Below, piece after piece: positions 1 through 9,612 of a DNA stretch of 64,000 bases; position 1 is the stretch's first letter; every line of letters begins with the position of its first letter. The DNA is from Acidobacteriota bacterium (GTDB lineage Bacteria > Acidobacteriota > Blastocatellia > Pyrinomonadales > Pyrinomonadaceae). The stretch spans positions 248,001 through 312,000 of the forward strand of contig JAHBSK010000003.1 of the NCBI GenBank assembly GCA_019639175.1, in the 5' to 3' direction. The position numbers and the translations under genes are program-made. Under the pieces are notes generated by a model. The model was given only the letters and a program-made list of their open reading frames with translations, ran no database searches and was not told where the DNA came from.

Positions 1-2
1 TG

Positions 3-224
3 ACAAATGTCCTGAACCCAAAGACCGTTACCGGCGCGCCGATAGACTGGATACTCGGCGGCAACCCGCTGCTCGAAAGCGTCTGGTTCTTTGGCAACGG
101 AATGGTCTGTTTCAAGACAAGCTACGATTTTTTCATGATCGCGCTGAACGGACAGAAGGACGTGGAAAAAATGATCCGCGAGATAAAGGGGCTTCTGCCC
201 GAAACGGTCTCTTCCCAGCTTTGA
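3..224 (+). CDS. C-terminal fragment of an unidentified protein
   Basis: An open frame runs in from the left edge and stops at TGA 222-224, giving the last 73 residues of a protein whose start lies outside the window. The fragment contains a hydrophobic/aromatic stretch (ESVWFFGNG, YDFFMIALNG) and a charged end (KDVEKMIREIKGLLPE). I do not recognise the family. Codon use resembles the following genes, so it is probably a real gene end rather than a chance frame. Confidence 0.6.
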   Translation, partial: TNVLNPKTVTGAPIDWILGGNPLLESVWFFGNGMVCFKTSYDFFMIALNGQKDVEKMIREIKGLLPETVSSQL

Positions 225-298
225 TCGCGGCACTTTATAACTGTCCGGCGCCTGCGTCTGCTTGCCGATGATCGCTTAAACGGTCTATCTTAGAGAAT

Positions 299-973
299 AT
301 GAGGCTTGTTTTCACTGCCTTTTTTGTGGTGCTTTTAATGTCCGCGGCCGCCATAGCGCAACCGGCGAACGGATCGCGGGACTCTGCTCCGCGCCCGCCA
401 ATTCCAAAAACGGTCTATCTGGATTCGGACGGCAACGAGATCTCAAATAACGAATTCGTTGATATCCGCATGGCAAATCCGAACTATCCTGACCGCACTC
501 TGCAACGCATCAGGCCGGACGGAACCATCGAATTTCGCCTGCAAAAGATCGGGCAGGAAGGAATGCAGGTTCAGGATTTCACCGTCAGGACCGTTGAAGG
601 CAAGGAGATCTCTTACGAACAGCTTCGCGGAAAGGTGGTGGTGCTGAATTTCTGGTTCATCGGCTGTCCGATATGCCGGGCGATGACCCCGAACCTGAAC
701 GAATTTGCCGCCCGATATGCGGACAATAATGATGTGGTCTTTTTGGCGATGACCGAAGACCCGGCGGCGGATGTAAAAAAATATCTTGCCAACAACAAAT
801 TTGATTATGCGCAGGCAGCAGATGCCCGCGACGTGCTGAAAACCTTTGCCATATCGGGTTATCCGAAAAATGTCGTGATAAGCAAAACCGGCGAGATAGT
901 ATATTGGCGAACGACCATCAAGGCTTGGGACAAATTCGCATCCGTCGTTCAGGCGGAGCTTGATAAACAATAA
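299..973 (+). CDS. Exported thioredoxin-like (TlpA/ResA) protein
   Basis: A 224-residue protein with a signal peptide at residues 1-20 (hydrophobic core ending AIAQ), a linker of about 70 residues, then a thioredoxin fold from about residue 90. The redox motif is C123-P-I-C126 in the context FWFIGCPIC, as in TlpA/ResA/peroxiredoxin-like proteins. It probably reduces or exchanges disulfides outside the cytoplasm, perhaps in cytochrome or envelope protein maturation. Its stop is three bases before purE, so it appears to lead that gene run. The substrate cannot be told from sequence. Confidence 0.85.
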   Translation: MRLVFTAFFVVLLMSAAAIAQPANGSRDSAPRPPIPKTVYLDSDGNEISNNEFVDIRMANPNYPDRTLQRIRPDGTIEFRLQKIGQEGMQVQDFTVRTVEGKEISYEQLRGKVVVLNFWFIGCPICRAMTPNLNEFAARYADNNDVVFLAMTEDPAADVKKYLANNKFDYAQAADARDVLKTFAISGYPKNVVISKTGEIVYWRTTIKAWDKFASVVQAELDKQ

Positions 974-976
974 ACA

Positions 977-1462
977 ATGGCGAAAAAGCCTATAGTTTCG
1001 ATCATAATGGGCAGCAAAAGCGACTGGCCGACGATGGAGCATGCTTCGCTGATGCTTAACGAATTTGGCGTCCAGCACGAGACAGAGATCGTCTCAGCAC
1101 ACCGCACACCAGATCTGCTGTTTGAATTTGCAAAGTCCGCTGAGGAACGCGGCATTGAGGTGATAATCGCCGGTGCCGGCGGCGCGGCGCATCTGCCCGG
1201 AATGTGCGCCTCGCAAACCGTTCTGCCCGTACTCGGCGTCCCGGTCGAAAGCCGCGCGCTGAAAGGCCTTGATTCTTTGCTGTCGATCGCGCAAATGCCC
1301 GCCGGCGTTCCCGTCGGAACGCTTGCCATCGGCGAAGCCGGAGCAAAGAACGCCGCGTTGCTTGCTATTTCAATTTTGGCAAACTCGCGGCCCGCGCTTA
1401 GAAAGAAACTTCATGACTTCCGCCAAAACCAAACCGATACGGTTTTGAATACCAGACTTTAA
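977..1462 (+). CDS. purE: N5-carboxyaminoimidazole ribonucleotide mutase PurE
   Basis: A 161-residue protein of the normal length for class I PurE, which moves the carboxyl group of N5-CAIR to C4 to make CAIR in purine synthesis. The N-terminal GSKSDWPTM motif (residues 12-20) and the SAHRTP motif with the catalytic histidine (H42) are intact, as is the [10 protein letters not shown] loop. Its partner purK lies 0.9 kb downstream, separated by two unrelated small genes. The next gene starts immediately after its stop codon, suggesting a single transcript. Confidence 0.95.
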   Translation: MAKKPIVSIIMGSKSDWPTMEHASLMLNEFGVQHETEIVSAHRTPDLLFEFAKSAEERGIEVIIAGAGGAAHLPGMCASQTVLPVLGVPVESRALKGLDSLLSIAQMPAGVPVGTLAIGEAGAKNAALLAISILANSRPALRKKLHDFRQNQTDTVLNTRL

Positions 1463-1921
1463 ATGAGTAATTTAAAGACCTTTTGGGAAAGATTTGTAAC
1501 AGAAAATCCGGTGTATGCGGAGCATGAGATGCCCTTCACGGATTATTTTTGCGACAACAAAAAAGATGCAGATGAATGTGCGGATCTGGTTGTAGAGGAC
1601 ATCAAGCGGGCGACGACGTCTTCGGTTTGGGCGATAGAAAAGTTTGGCGAAAAGATGCCGGCGGTTGGTGATCTGAGCATCGTTACAAATTGGGACGGCG
1701 AACCGAAAGCTGTTATCGAAGTGACGAAAGTTGAGGTGGTCAAATTCAGAGACGTTACCGCCGAATATGCTTTTACCGAAGGAGAAGGCGACAAGAGCCT
1801 GCAATTTTGGCGCGACGTTCATTGGGAATTTTACAAACGCGAGATGCAGCCGCACGGCGAACACCCGACCGAAGAAATGCAGGTAGTTTGCGAATACTTC
1901 ACCACTATCTGGCACGGTTAG
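1463..1921 (+). CDS. ASCH domain protein
   Basis: A 152-residue cytoplasmic protein that reads as a single ASCH domain (EVxYF/ASC-1 homology fold). Typical features are an N-terminal WERF helix, a G-DLSIVTNWDGEPKAVIEVT strand region and a C-terminal WRDVHWEFYKRE segment. ASCH proteins are thought to bind RNA or nucleotides, and some hydrolyse N4-acetylcytidine; this subfamily is uncharacterised as far as I know. It begins directly after the purE stop, so it is likely cotranscribed. No signal peptide or membrane segment is visible. Confidence 0.8.
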   Translation: MSNLKTFWERFVTENPVYAEHEMPFTDYFCDNKKDADECADLVVEDIKRATTSSVWAIEKFGEKMPAVGDLSIVTNWDGEPKAVIEVTKVEVVKFRDVTAEYAFTEGEGDKSLQFWRDVHWEFYKREMQPHGEHPTEEMQVVCEYFTTIWHG

Positions 1922-1930
1922 CGTAAACAA

Positions 1931-2347
1931 ATGGAACTTATTTTCACCGTAAAAAGGGACAAACAGACTGTATTTGAATATTTGACGCAGCCGTACAAAT
2001 TCGTCTCCGTGCATCCTTTGATATACAAAATGACCGATCTTGGCGGCGGATATTATAAGGTCTATGAGCAAGTAAAATTCGGGTCTGTTCCTTACAAGTT
2101 TACTTACAAGGCAAATATCGTTTCGCAGCAAAATGATGAAGTAACGATAAATGCGTCGGTCGCCGGCATAACAAAGATCACTATGCACTTCTATCTCAGA
2201 TCGTCAGAGGCCGGAACCGCAATAACAGAACACATATCAATAAACTCATTGCTTCCGATCAAACGCTTTATGCATAACCTGTTCAAAGAACAGCACGGCC
2301 AACTCTTCAAAAACATCGAAGGGAAAGAGGAGGAAATAAAAGAATGA
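1931..2347 (+). CDS. SRPBCC (START-like) family protein
   Basis: A 138-residue protein with the pattern of the SRPBCC/polyketide cyclase-like helix-grip fold: a strand-helix start (MELIFTVKRDKQTVFEYL), a run of alternating hydrophobic strands, and a long C-terminal helix (MHNLFKEQHGQLFKNIEGKEEE). Such proteins bind hydrophobic ligands in a deep pocket, and the ligand here is unknown. It sits nine bases after the ASCH gene and before purK. There is no evidence linking it to purine synthesis beyond position. Confidence 0.65.
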   Translation: MELIFTVKRDKQTVFEYLTQPYKFVSVHPLIYKMTDLGGGYYKVYEQVKFGSVPYKFTYKANIVSQQNDEVTINASVAGITKITMHFYLRSSEAGTAITEHISINSLLPIKRFMHNLFKEQHGQLFKNIEGKEEEIKE

Positions 2348-2392
2348 AATGGGAACCCTTACAAGCTTACATACCGTAAGTTGCTGTAAAGA

Positions 2393-3592
<1,200 letters not shown>

Positions 3593-3601
3593 ACTCGACC
3601 T

Positions 3602-4102
3602 ATGGCCGAGAATTTAGTATTTTCGCAAACATCTGACCGGAAGATCCTCTATGCTGAGCTGCTTCCGCAGGTCAAAGCCCTTGTTGAGGGTGAGCCTGAC
3701 CTTAGTGCAAATCTTGCAAATATCGCGGCGGCATTAAAAGAAGTTTTTGGCTTTTTCTGGATCGGGTTTTATATACGAAAGGGCGGGCAGCTTGTGCTTG
3801 GGCCGTTTCAGGGTCCGGTCGCGTGTACCCGCATCGGCTTTGACAAAGGCGTCTGCGGCCACGCATATACGACCGGAGAGACCGTGATCGTCCCCAATGT
3901 AGATGAATTTCCGGGACACATTGCGTGCAGTTCTGCGTCGCGGTCAGAGATAGTTCTCCCGATCTTTATGCCCGACGGAGAGGTTTTCGGCGTTCTGGAT
4001 GTGGACAGTAAAGATCTTTCAGACTTTTCCGAAATAGACGCTGCGGGGCTTGGGCAGATAGTAAATATCGTGGAAAGCCTGTTGCGGGCCGACACTCTAT
4101 GA
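3602..4102 (+). CDS. msrC: Free methionine-(R)-sulfoxide reductase (GAF type)
   Basis: A 166-residue single GAF domain protein. It carries the three cysteines that mark the fRMsr family: C75 in VACTRI, C85 in GVCGHA and C109 in HIACSS, with the conserved FPGHIAC and SEIVLPI segments. The family reduces free methionine-R-sulfoxide using a disulfide relay, in contrast to ordinary GAF sensors, which lack these cysteines. It follows purK by nine bases. A peptide methionine-S-sulfoxide reductase is encoded about 40 kb away in this window. Confidence 0.9.
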   Translation: MAENLVFSQTSDRKILYAELLPQVKALVEGEPDLSANLANIAAALKEVFGFFWIGFYIRKGGQLVLGPFQGPVACTRIGFDKGVCGHAYTTGETVIVPNVDEFPGHIACSSASRSEIVLPIFMPDGEVFGVLDVDSKDLSDFSEIDAAGLGQIVNIVESLLRADTL

Positions 4103-4212
4103 CCTGACATGATGCGGTTTTTTTGCAGGCGAGAGATGATTTCAGGTCATATTATCAGATAGAATGATTATTTCGGCTTTTCTCACGCCGGTTTTAGCAT
4201 TTCTGAACATAT

Positions 4213-5292
4213 ATGACACCTGTAGAACATCCGTTGTGGGTATGGCTGTTATTCTTCGGCATCGTGCTTGGCGCTCTGATAGTTGATATCGGCTTTGTCA
4301 ATCGTCACGCCCATGTCCCCACACGAAAAGAAACATTTTCCTGGGCGGTCGTCTGGGTATCGCTGGCGCTTGGTTTCAATGTTTTTCTCTATTTTCAGGT
4401 AGGCAATCATTATCAGGACTGGGGCTTGGCGACCGAACAGGCAAAACTTTTCCTGATGGGTTATCTGATAGAGCTCTCGCTGTCGGTCGATAATCTCTTT
4501 ATCTTTCTTTTGATCTTTGGCTATTTCCGGGTTCCAAAGCAGTATCAGCACAGAGTGCTTTTTTGGGGCATAATGGGCGCGCTTGTAATGCGCATGATAA
4601 TGATATTTGCCGGTGCCGAACTGGTCGAAAGGTTTCACTGGATCATTTATATCTTCGGCGCGTTCCTTATCTATACCGGCCTGAAGATGTTCGGCAGCAC
4701 GGACGATGATTTTGACCCGGGCGATTCGGGTATCGTCAGGTTCACGACACGCTATGTACCGATCACAAAAACGTACGAAGAGGACAAATTCTTTGTAAGA
4801 AAGAACGGCGTGCTGACCGGGACGATGCTGTTCCTCGTTTTGGTTGTGGTCGAATTTACCGATCTTATCTTCGCGGTCGATTCCATACCGGCGATCTTTG
4901 GCATAACCACGGACAGGTTCATTGTCTATACCTCAAACATATTCGCCATTCTCGGCCTCAGAACGTTCTTCTTTTTGCTGGCGGATATTGCGGACCGTTT
5001 TCATTATCTGAAGGTCGGCCTGGCTTTCATCCTGACATTCATCGGCGTTAAAATGCTTCTGCCGATGCTGGCGGGCGGCTATGTCATGGCCTTTGGCGAA
5101 TCAGGCGTGGTCGGCGACTTTGTCAGGCGTTTTCTTGCGCACGAGTTCAAGGAGGAAATGATAAACATTTCCCTGGGTGTCGTCGTCCTGGCAATCGTTT
5201 TGTCGATCATAGCCTCGCTTCTTTTCCCGAGCCATAAGGAAGAAGCCGCTGCCGTCCCGGACATTGAACCCGAGGCCGTCGAAAAGGAATGA
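4213..5292 (+). CDS. TerC/Alx family integral membrane protein
   Basis: A 359-residue polytopic membrane protein with about eight hydrophobic segments. It has the two hallmark TerC acidic membrane motifs: ELSLSVDNLF (about residues 87-96) and FAVDSIPAIFGITTD later in the chain. TerC/Alx proteins are linked to manganese export, metal loading of exoenzymes and tellurite resistance. The C-terminus ends in a short acidic tail. It has its own 110-base upstream gap and is followed nine bases later by a FecR-domain protein, which may be cotranscribed. Confidence 0.88.
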   Translation: MTPVEHPLWVWLLFFGIVLGALIVDIGFVNRHAHVPTRKETFSWAVVWVSLALGFNVFLYFQVGNHYQDWGLATEQAKLFLMGYLIELSLSVDNLFIFLLIFGYFRVPKQYQHRVLFWGIMGALVMRMIMIFAGAELVERFHWIIYIFGAFLIYTGLKMFGSTDDDFDPGDSGIVRFTTRYVPITKTYEEDKFFVRKNGVLTGTMLFLVLVVVEFTDLIFAVDSIPAIFGITTDRFIVYTSNIFAILGLRTFFFLLADIADRFHYLKVGLAFILTFIGVKMLLPMLAGGYVMAFGESGVVGDFVRRFLAHEFKEEMINISLGVVVLAIVLSIIASLLFPSHKEEAAAVPDIEPEAVEKE

Positions 5293-5301
5293 CATTGCCC
5301 A

Positions 5302-6543
5302 ATGAGCAATAATCAATACAGCAAATTCTACGTTGACTGGTGGCGCATCCGTAAAAGCACCATCATCGGCCTCATAGTGCTTGCTGTTCTGCTTATCGGG
5401 CTTTACTTCGGCGGTAAATGGGCCATTCAGAATGCCTGGTTCTCGTCTGACGAACTGGGCGACATTCCAAAAGATGCGGCACGGATAATCTCCTTTGAGG
5501 GCGATGTTCGGATAACACGAACGTCCACGCGCGAGACCGTTGTTGTGACAAAACAGATGTATGCCGCCGCCGGTGACACTATCCAGACACAGGCTGACGG
5601 ACGCGCGACAATTCAGATGATCGACGGTTCCATCTATACCGTCCGTCCGAACAGTTCCATTGTCATACGTGATAATTCTTCCATTTTCGGCGGCAGAAAT
5701 GTCCGCGTCGCCCTGGACGACGGCCAACTCAACGTCCGCACGGACAACAACCCCGAAAACGGCCAAAATATCGTTGAGATGTACGATACCGAGGCAAAAC
5801 TGCGTCCCTCGACCGACGCCAGCTTTAACGCCGACCAGCGGACGCGCGGCAGCGAGATAAGGATCAGCCGCGGAAGCGTTGAAACCACCGTCGGCGGCGA
5901 AAGCACAACCATCAGCGAAAATGAATTTGCGGCGATCAACAAGGGGCGAATATCTTCTCGCGAAAACCTGATAAACCCGCCGCGCACGGTTCTTCCGGCA
6001 AACGCCTCGCAGATAGTGGATAACAGCGGACGCGGTGTAGGCGTTTCATTTAGCTGGCAGCCGGACGAATCAGGCAGTATGGTCTCTTATCACCTTCAGG
6101 TGGCGCGGACGGCCTATTTCGGCTCTGATTCCATCCTGGTTGACCGTGCCGGCATATCGGGCCGCTCGTTCCGGCTGACGGCTTTGGTGCCGGGAACGTA
6201 CCATTGGCGGCTGAAAGGCACGGCTCGGTCGGGCCAAACCTCTGAATGGAGCGAACCCGCAAGGTTCAATGTCGTCCGCTCGACTTCCAGTGCGAACATA
6301 ACCGTGTCAAACTGGAAAGTGGAACGTCTTGGCGGCAATGTTTTCCTTGTTTCGGGTCAGACGCTGCCCGGTTTGGTCATCAGATACCAGGGACGCGAAC
6401 TGTATGCCGCCAGCGACGGCACATTTACGTTTCAGGTCTCGACGCCGCAGTCCGAGCTTGCGATAGAAGCGGCTGATGACAGCGGCAATCGGGCAGGATT
6501 TGTTCTCTCTCTCCGCACGGCGCGTGTTGTGCGGCGGTTTTAA
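5302..6543 (+). CDS. Membrane-anchored FecR domain protein
   Basis: A 413-residue protein with an N-terminal cytoplasmic tail, one membrane segment at about residues 19-37, and a FecR-like domain at about 60-165 (the GDTIQTQADGRATIQMIDGS pattern). A fibronectin-III-like region follows (SFSWQPDESGS, YHLQVARTAYF, YHWRLKGTARSG). It lacks a nearby ECF sigma factor or TonB receptor, so it is unlikely to be a classical iron-citrate anti-sigma protein. In Acidobacteriota such proteins are common and uncharacterised. Probably an envelope sensor or scaffold. Confidence 0.75.
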   Translation: MSNNQYSKFYVDWWRIRKSTIIGLIVLAVLLIGLYFGGKWAIQNAWFSSDELGDIPKDAARIISFEGDVRITRTSTRETVVVTKQMYAAAGDTIQTQADGRATIQMIDGSIYTVRPNSSIVIRDNSSIFGGRNVRVALDDGQLNVRTDNNPENGQNIVEMYDTEAKLRPSTDASFNADQRTRGSEIRISRGSVETTVGGESTTISENEFAAINKGRISSRENLINPPRTVLPANASQIVDNSGRGVGVSFSWQPDESGSMVSYHLQVARTAYFGSDSILVDRAGISGRSFRLTALVPGTYHWRLKGTARSGQTSEWSEPARFNVVRSTSSANITVSNWKVERLGGNVFLVSGQTLPGLVIRYQGRELYAASDGTFTFQVSTPQSELAIEAADDSGNRAGFVLSLRTARVVRRF

Positions 6544-6560
6544 CAGCAGGTTTTGTAACT

Positions 6561-7517
6561 GTGGGCGCGCATCATTCACACAGCCATTCTCACGATCACT
6601 CACCTCGTTCCGGCAAAGGGCTGTTCAGGTTAAAGCTGGCGCTGGCGTTGACCTTCTGTTATATGCTGGCGGAGGCGGTCGGCGGCTGGCTTACCAATTC
6701 GCTCGCCCTGCTGGCAGACGCCGGCCACATGCTGACCGACGTTGCGGCGCTTACGCTGACGCTGTTCGCCTTTTGGTTCGCCAGGCGTCCCGCCACATCC
6801 CGCAAGACATACGGTTATTACCGCATAGAGATACTTGCAGCTTTTGTTAACGGCATCGCCCTCGTCCTTTTGTCGCTCTGGATAATTTATGAGGCCATTG
6901 AGCGCCTGCGCGAACCCGACGGCGTCCTCGGTCTGCAAATGACGCTGATAGCGACCGGCGGCCTGGTGATAAACATCATCGCGGCGTGGCTGCTCCATTC
7001 CGAACATCAGCACAATCTGAATATGCGCGGAGCATGGCTGCACGTAATGGGCGACCTTCTCGGCTCGGTGGCGGCAATGATCGCGGGCATTTTTATAGTC
7101 GCTTTCGGCGCGATGTGGGCCGATCCGGCGTGCAGCATCCTTATCAGCCTGATAATCATTTACGGAGCGTGGCGGCTTATTCTGGATTCGGTCAATGTCC
7201 TTTTGGAAGGAACCCCGGCGCATATCGATGTCAGCGCCGTCACGTCTTCCATAATGAACACGTCGGGCGTGACCGGCGTTCACGACCTGCATATATGGAC
7301 GATCTCATCAGGGATCGATGCCCTCTCGGCCCACATCACTCACGATGATTCCGTAACGCACCCTGCTCTGCTCGCCCGCGTCAGGGAAAGGCTGCATGAT
7401 GAGTTCGGCATTGACCACCTCACCATTCAGATAGAATCGACAAACGAAACGGCGGAGGCTCTTTACGTTTGCGAGACCGGGGCAAATTGTTTTGAGGTAA
7501 CTTCACCACAACACTGA
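6561..7517 (+). CDS. Cation diffusion facilitator (CzcD/ZitB-like) metal exporter
   Basis: A 318-residue protein starting at GTG 6561. The N-terminus is histidine-rich (HHSHSHSHDH at residues 4-13), a metal-binding tail typical of zinc exporters. Six membrane segments follow. The second contains D53-A-G-H56-M-L-T-D60, the intramembrane zinc site, with a matching HVMGDLLGS in the fifth. The cytoplasmic C-terminal domain ends about residue 300. It should export zinc or similar divalent ions by proton antiport. It starts 17 bases after the FecR gene. Confidence 0.92.
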   Translation: MGAHHSHSHSHDHSPRSGKGLFRLKLALALTFCYMLAEAVGGWLTNSLALLADAGHMLTDVAALTLTLFAFWFARRPATSRKTYGYYRIEILAAFVNGIALVLLSLWIIYEAIERLREPDGVLGLQMTLIATGGLVINIIAAWLLHSEHQHNLNMRGAWLHVMGDLLGSVAAMIAGIFIVAFGAMWADPACSILISLIIIYGAWRLILDSVNVLLEGTPAHIDVSAVTSSIMNTSGVTGVHDLHIWTISSGIDALSAHITHDDSVTHPALLARVRERLHDEFGIDHLTIQIESTNETAEALYVCETGANCFEVTSPQH

Positions 7518-7543
7518 GTCAAGATCCGACTCATACCGGCGGC

Positions 7544-8812
7544 ATGATCCAAACCCAACTGAAATATGGAAGGTCCGAAATACCGTTCACATACGATCCT
7601 GAACGGTTTGCGGTTTTGGGCCATGACAGCGACGCTCCGGGCCTTGCTGACATCGAGGTCGGCAATGCGCTGGATATGCCTCTCGGCTCGCCGCGGATCG
7701 AGGATATTGTCGGCACGGATGAGACCGTCCTGATCGTCGTGCCTGACGCGACGCGCCGGACAGCCGCCGGACAGATCGTGAATCTTCTGGTGCGGCGCCT
7801 GATAGCGGCGGGAACGCTGCCTTTCAATATAAGCATTATCTTTGCCACCGGCATTCACCGCGCCGTCACACCTCAGGAAAAAAGTGAGATACTTACGCCG
7901 TTCATTTTTCAAAGGATAAAGACGCTTGACCATTCTGCCAGAGATCTGGCACGCACGGTTCGCTGCGGCGAGACCTCCGCCGGATTACCTGTGGAACTGA
8001 ACCGCGCATTGCTGGAACACGATCATATTTTCACGGTCGGCGGCATCGGCTTTCATTATTTTGCAGGTTTTACAGGCGGCAGAAAGCTTATATGTCCCGG
8101 CCTTGCATCTGCCCGGACGATCTCTGCGACGCATCGCCTTGCTTTTGACTTTGACAAAAAGACACGCGCCGAAGGCTGCTCTCCGGGACGGCTTGCGGGA
8201 AATCCCGTTCACGAAGCATTTGTCGAAGCCGCATCAAAGGTGAATGTGGCTTTCTCGATAAATACCATCGTCAACAAAGCCGGTGAGGCTGCGGAGATCT
8301 TTTGCGGCGATCCGATAATTGCTCATGAGGCAGCTTGCGAGCATTTCGCGTCAACCCGAACTTTTGCCATTGGGGAAAAATACGATGTGGTCATCGCCGA
8401 TTGCGGCGGTTTTCCGTACGACATCAATGTCATACAGGCACAGAAATCACTCGATGCCGCCGCGCGGCTGTGCAAACCGAACGGGACACTTATCCTTGCC
8501 GCCGAATGCGCTGACGGCACCGGCAGAGATGATCTTTTGAAATGGTTCGATGCCGCCGACAGCCGCGAACTGACGGACAGGCTTGCGGAAAACTATCAGG
8601 TCAACGGCCAGACGGCGTGGAACATTTTGCGGACAGCCAAAAGTTTTGACGTCCGTATCATTACCGAACTTGATGACGCAGCCTGCCGCAAAATGCGCCT
8701 CACAAAATTCAGATCGGTCACAGATTCTTTGGCAGATGTCGCTTCCGACGCAAAAGGAGCGATCATCCGCTCAGCAGCAGGCCATCTTTTCGTGAACAGC
8801 GGGCAGGAATAA
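7544..8812 (+). CDS. LarA-like nickel-dependent racemase/epimerase
   Basis: A 422-residue protein of the LarA family (DUF2088), which uses a nickel-pincer nucleotide to racemise 2-hydroxy acids. Key residues match LarA with a nearly constant offset: D68 and R71 in PDATRR, H105 in ATGIHRAVT, H171 and K181 in HYFAGFTGGRK (the lysine that binds the cofactor), and H197. The substrate may be lactate or another hydroxy acid, since the family is diverse. No larB, larC or larE cofactor genes are seen in this window, so the pincer must be made elsewhere. Confidence 0.88.
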   Translation: MIQTQLKYGRSEIPFTYDPERFAVLGHDSDAPGLADIEVGNALDMPLGSPRIEDIVGTDETVLIVVPDATRRTAAGQIVNLLVRRLIAAGTLPFNISIIFATGIHRAVTPQEKSEILTPFIFQRIKTLDHSARDLARTVRCGETSAGLPVELNRALLEHDHIFTVGGIGFHYFAGFTGGRKLICPGLASARTISATHRLAFDFDKKTRAEGCSPGRLAGNPVHEAFVEAASKVNVAFSINTIVNKAGEAAEIFCGDPIIAHEAACEHFASTRTFAIGEKYDVVIADCGGFPYDINVIQAQKSLDAAARLCKPNGTLILAAECADGTGRDDLLKWFDAADSRELTDRLAENYQVNGQTAWNILRTAKSFDVRIITELDDAACRKMRLTKFRSVTDSLADVASDAKGAIIRSAAGHLFVNSGQE

Positions 8813-8862
8813 AGGCCGCCATTTCAGGCAGCCTTCGTTCGTCATCAAATGTCGTCGGTCTT

Positions 8863-9393
8863 TTAGCTTACGGCAAACGTCCTTGCCATTCTGTCGGCAT
8901 TATGCCGCACGGAACGGAGTTTGTCCCTTAAGCCCGTAAAACGCATAATATACACCGAATTGCCCGACCGCAGAAAATAGAAGCGGCCCGCCATTGGCCG
9001 TCCGGCACGGACAAATTCAAAATTGAAGACCGATCCGTTCAATTTGCCCGAAATGCTTTCTTCCTTTCCCGCCACATAGCCGGGCATGAATTTGAGCTTT
9101 TGCTCCTCATCGCGAAGGACATCCGCCATCGGCACTGACGATGCGACACTTATCTTGCGGACCTCAAGATGGGCATCCCTGCGGTCAACATAAACATATT
9201 CGACATTCGCATTGGTTGCCGTGGGTTTTGCCGTCATCTTCCATCTCGCATCCGGGACCTCAAATGAGTATTCGACGTTCGGATCGGAAAAGGTCGTCGT
9301 TTCCTGTGCCGCCGCCGGTATCACAAAAAGCATCACAAAAGCCGCCGCAATAACAGCAGACCGCACGGTTCGTATGTGGTTAAAGATCGGCAT
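8863..9393 (-). CDS. Secreted protein of unknown function
   Basis: A 176-residue protein with a clear signal peptide (hydrophobic segment at about 14-28, ending AAAQ). The mature part reads as alternating strands (FSDPNVEYSFEVPDARWKM, GRPMAGRFYFLRSGNSVYIMRF), resembling PsbP/MOG1-like or other small periplasmic beta-sheet proteins, but I cannot assign a family. It is transcribed opposite to its neighbours and stands alone, so it probably has its own promoter in the 9394-9612 gap. Confidence 0.7.
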   Translation of the reverse strand: MPIFNHIRTVRSAVIAAAFVMLFVIPAAAQETTTFSDPNVEYSFEVPDARWKMTAKPTATNANVEYVYVDRRDAHLEVRKISVASSVPMADVLRDEEQKLKFMPGYVAGKEESISGKLNGSVFNFEFVRAGRPMAGRFYFLRSGNSVYIMRFTGLRDKLRSVRHNADRMARTFAVS

Positions 9394-9612
9394 AATGATT
9401 AAATAATATCTAAATGGACGTGAAAAATCGAATATAGGATGCTTTCAACACCCCGCCTGTTGCATATATCCTTTGCCTCGCTGCATATACTGCTGCCGCA
9501 TTAATTTACCGCTTTGGTGATTTCCGTCGCCCAAATCCTCTCTGAATGCATCTAAGTATCATCCCCTTTTTATTCTGTCCCGCGTAAAGGGCAGCACTTT
9601 TGAGGTAATAGT

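Noticed and set aside
277-420. AAACGGTCTATCT repeated at 277-289 and 408-420
   Set aside because: A 13-base direct repeat with no further similarity on either side. The second copy lies in coding sequence, so chance is the simplest reading.
1472-2188. A 238-codon minus-strand frame opposite the ASCH and SRPBCC genes
   Set aside because: It spans two plausible genes on the other strand, has no ribosome site or domain, and its composition is that of a shadow frame.
6630-7292. A 220-codon minus-strand frame opposite the CDF exporter
   Set aside because: Rich in Arg, His and Gln as expected for the antisense of a membrane protein; no domain pattern.
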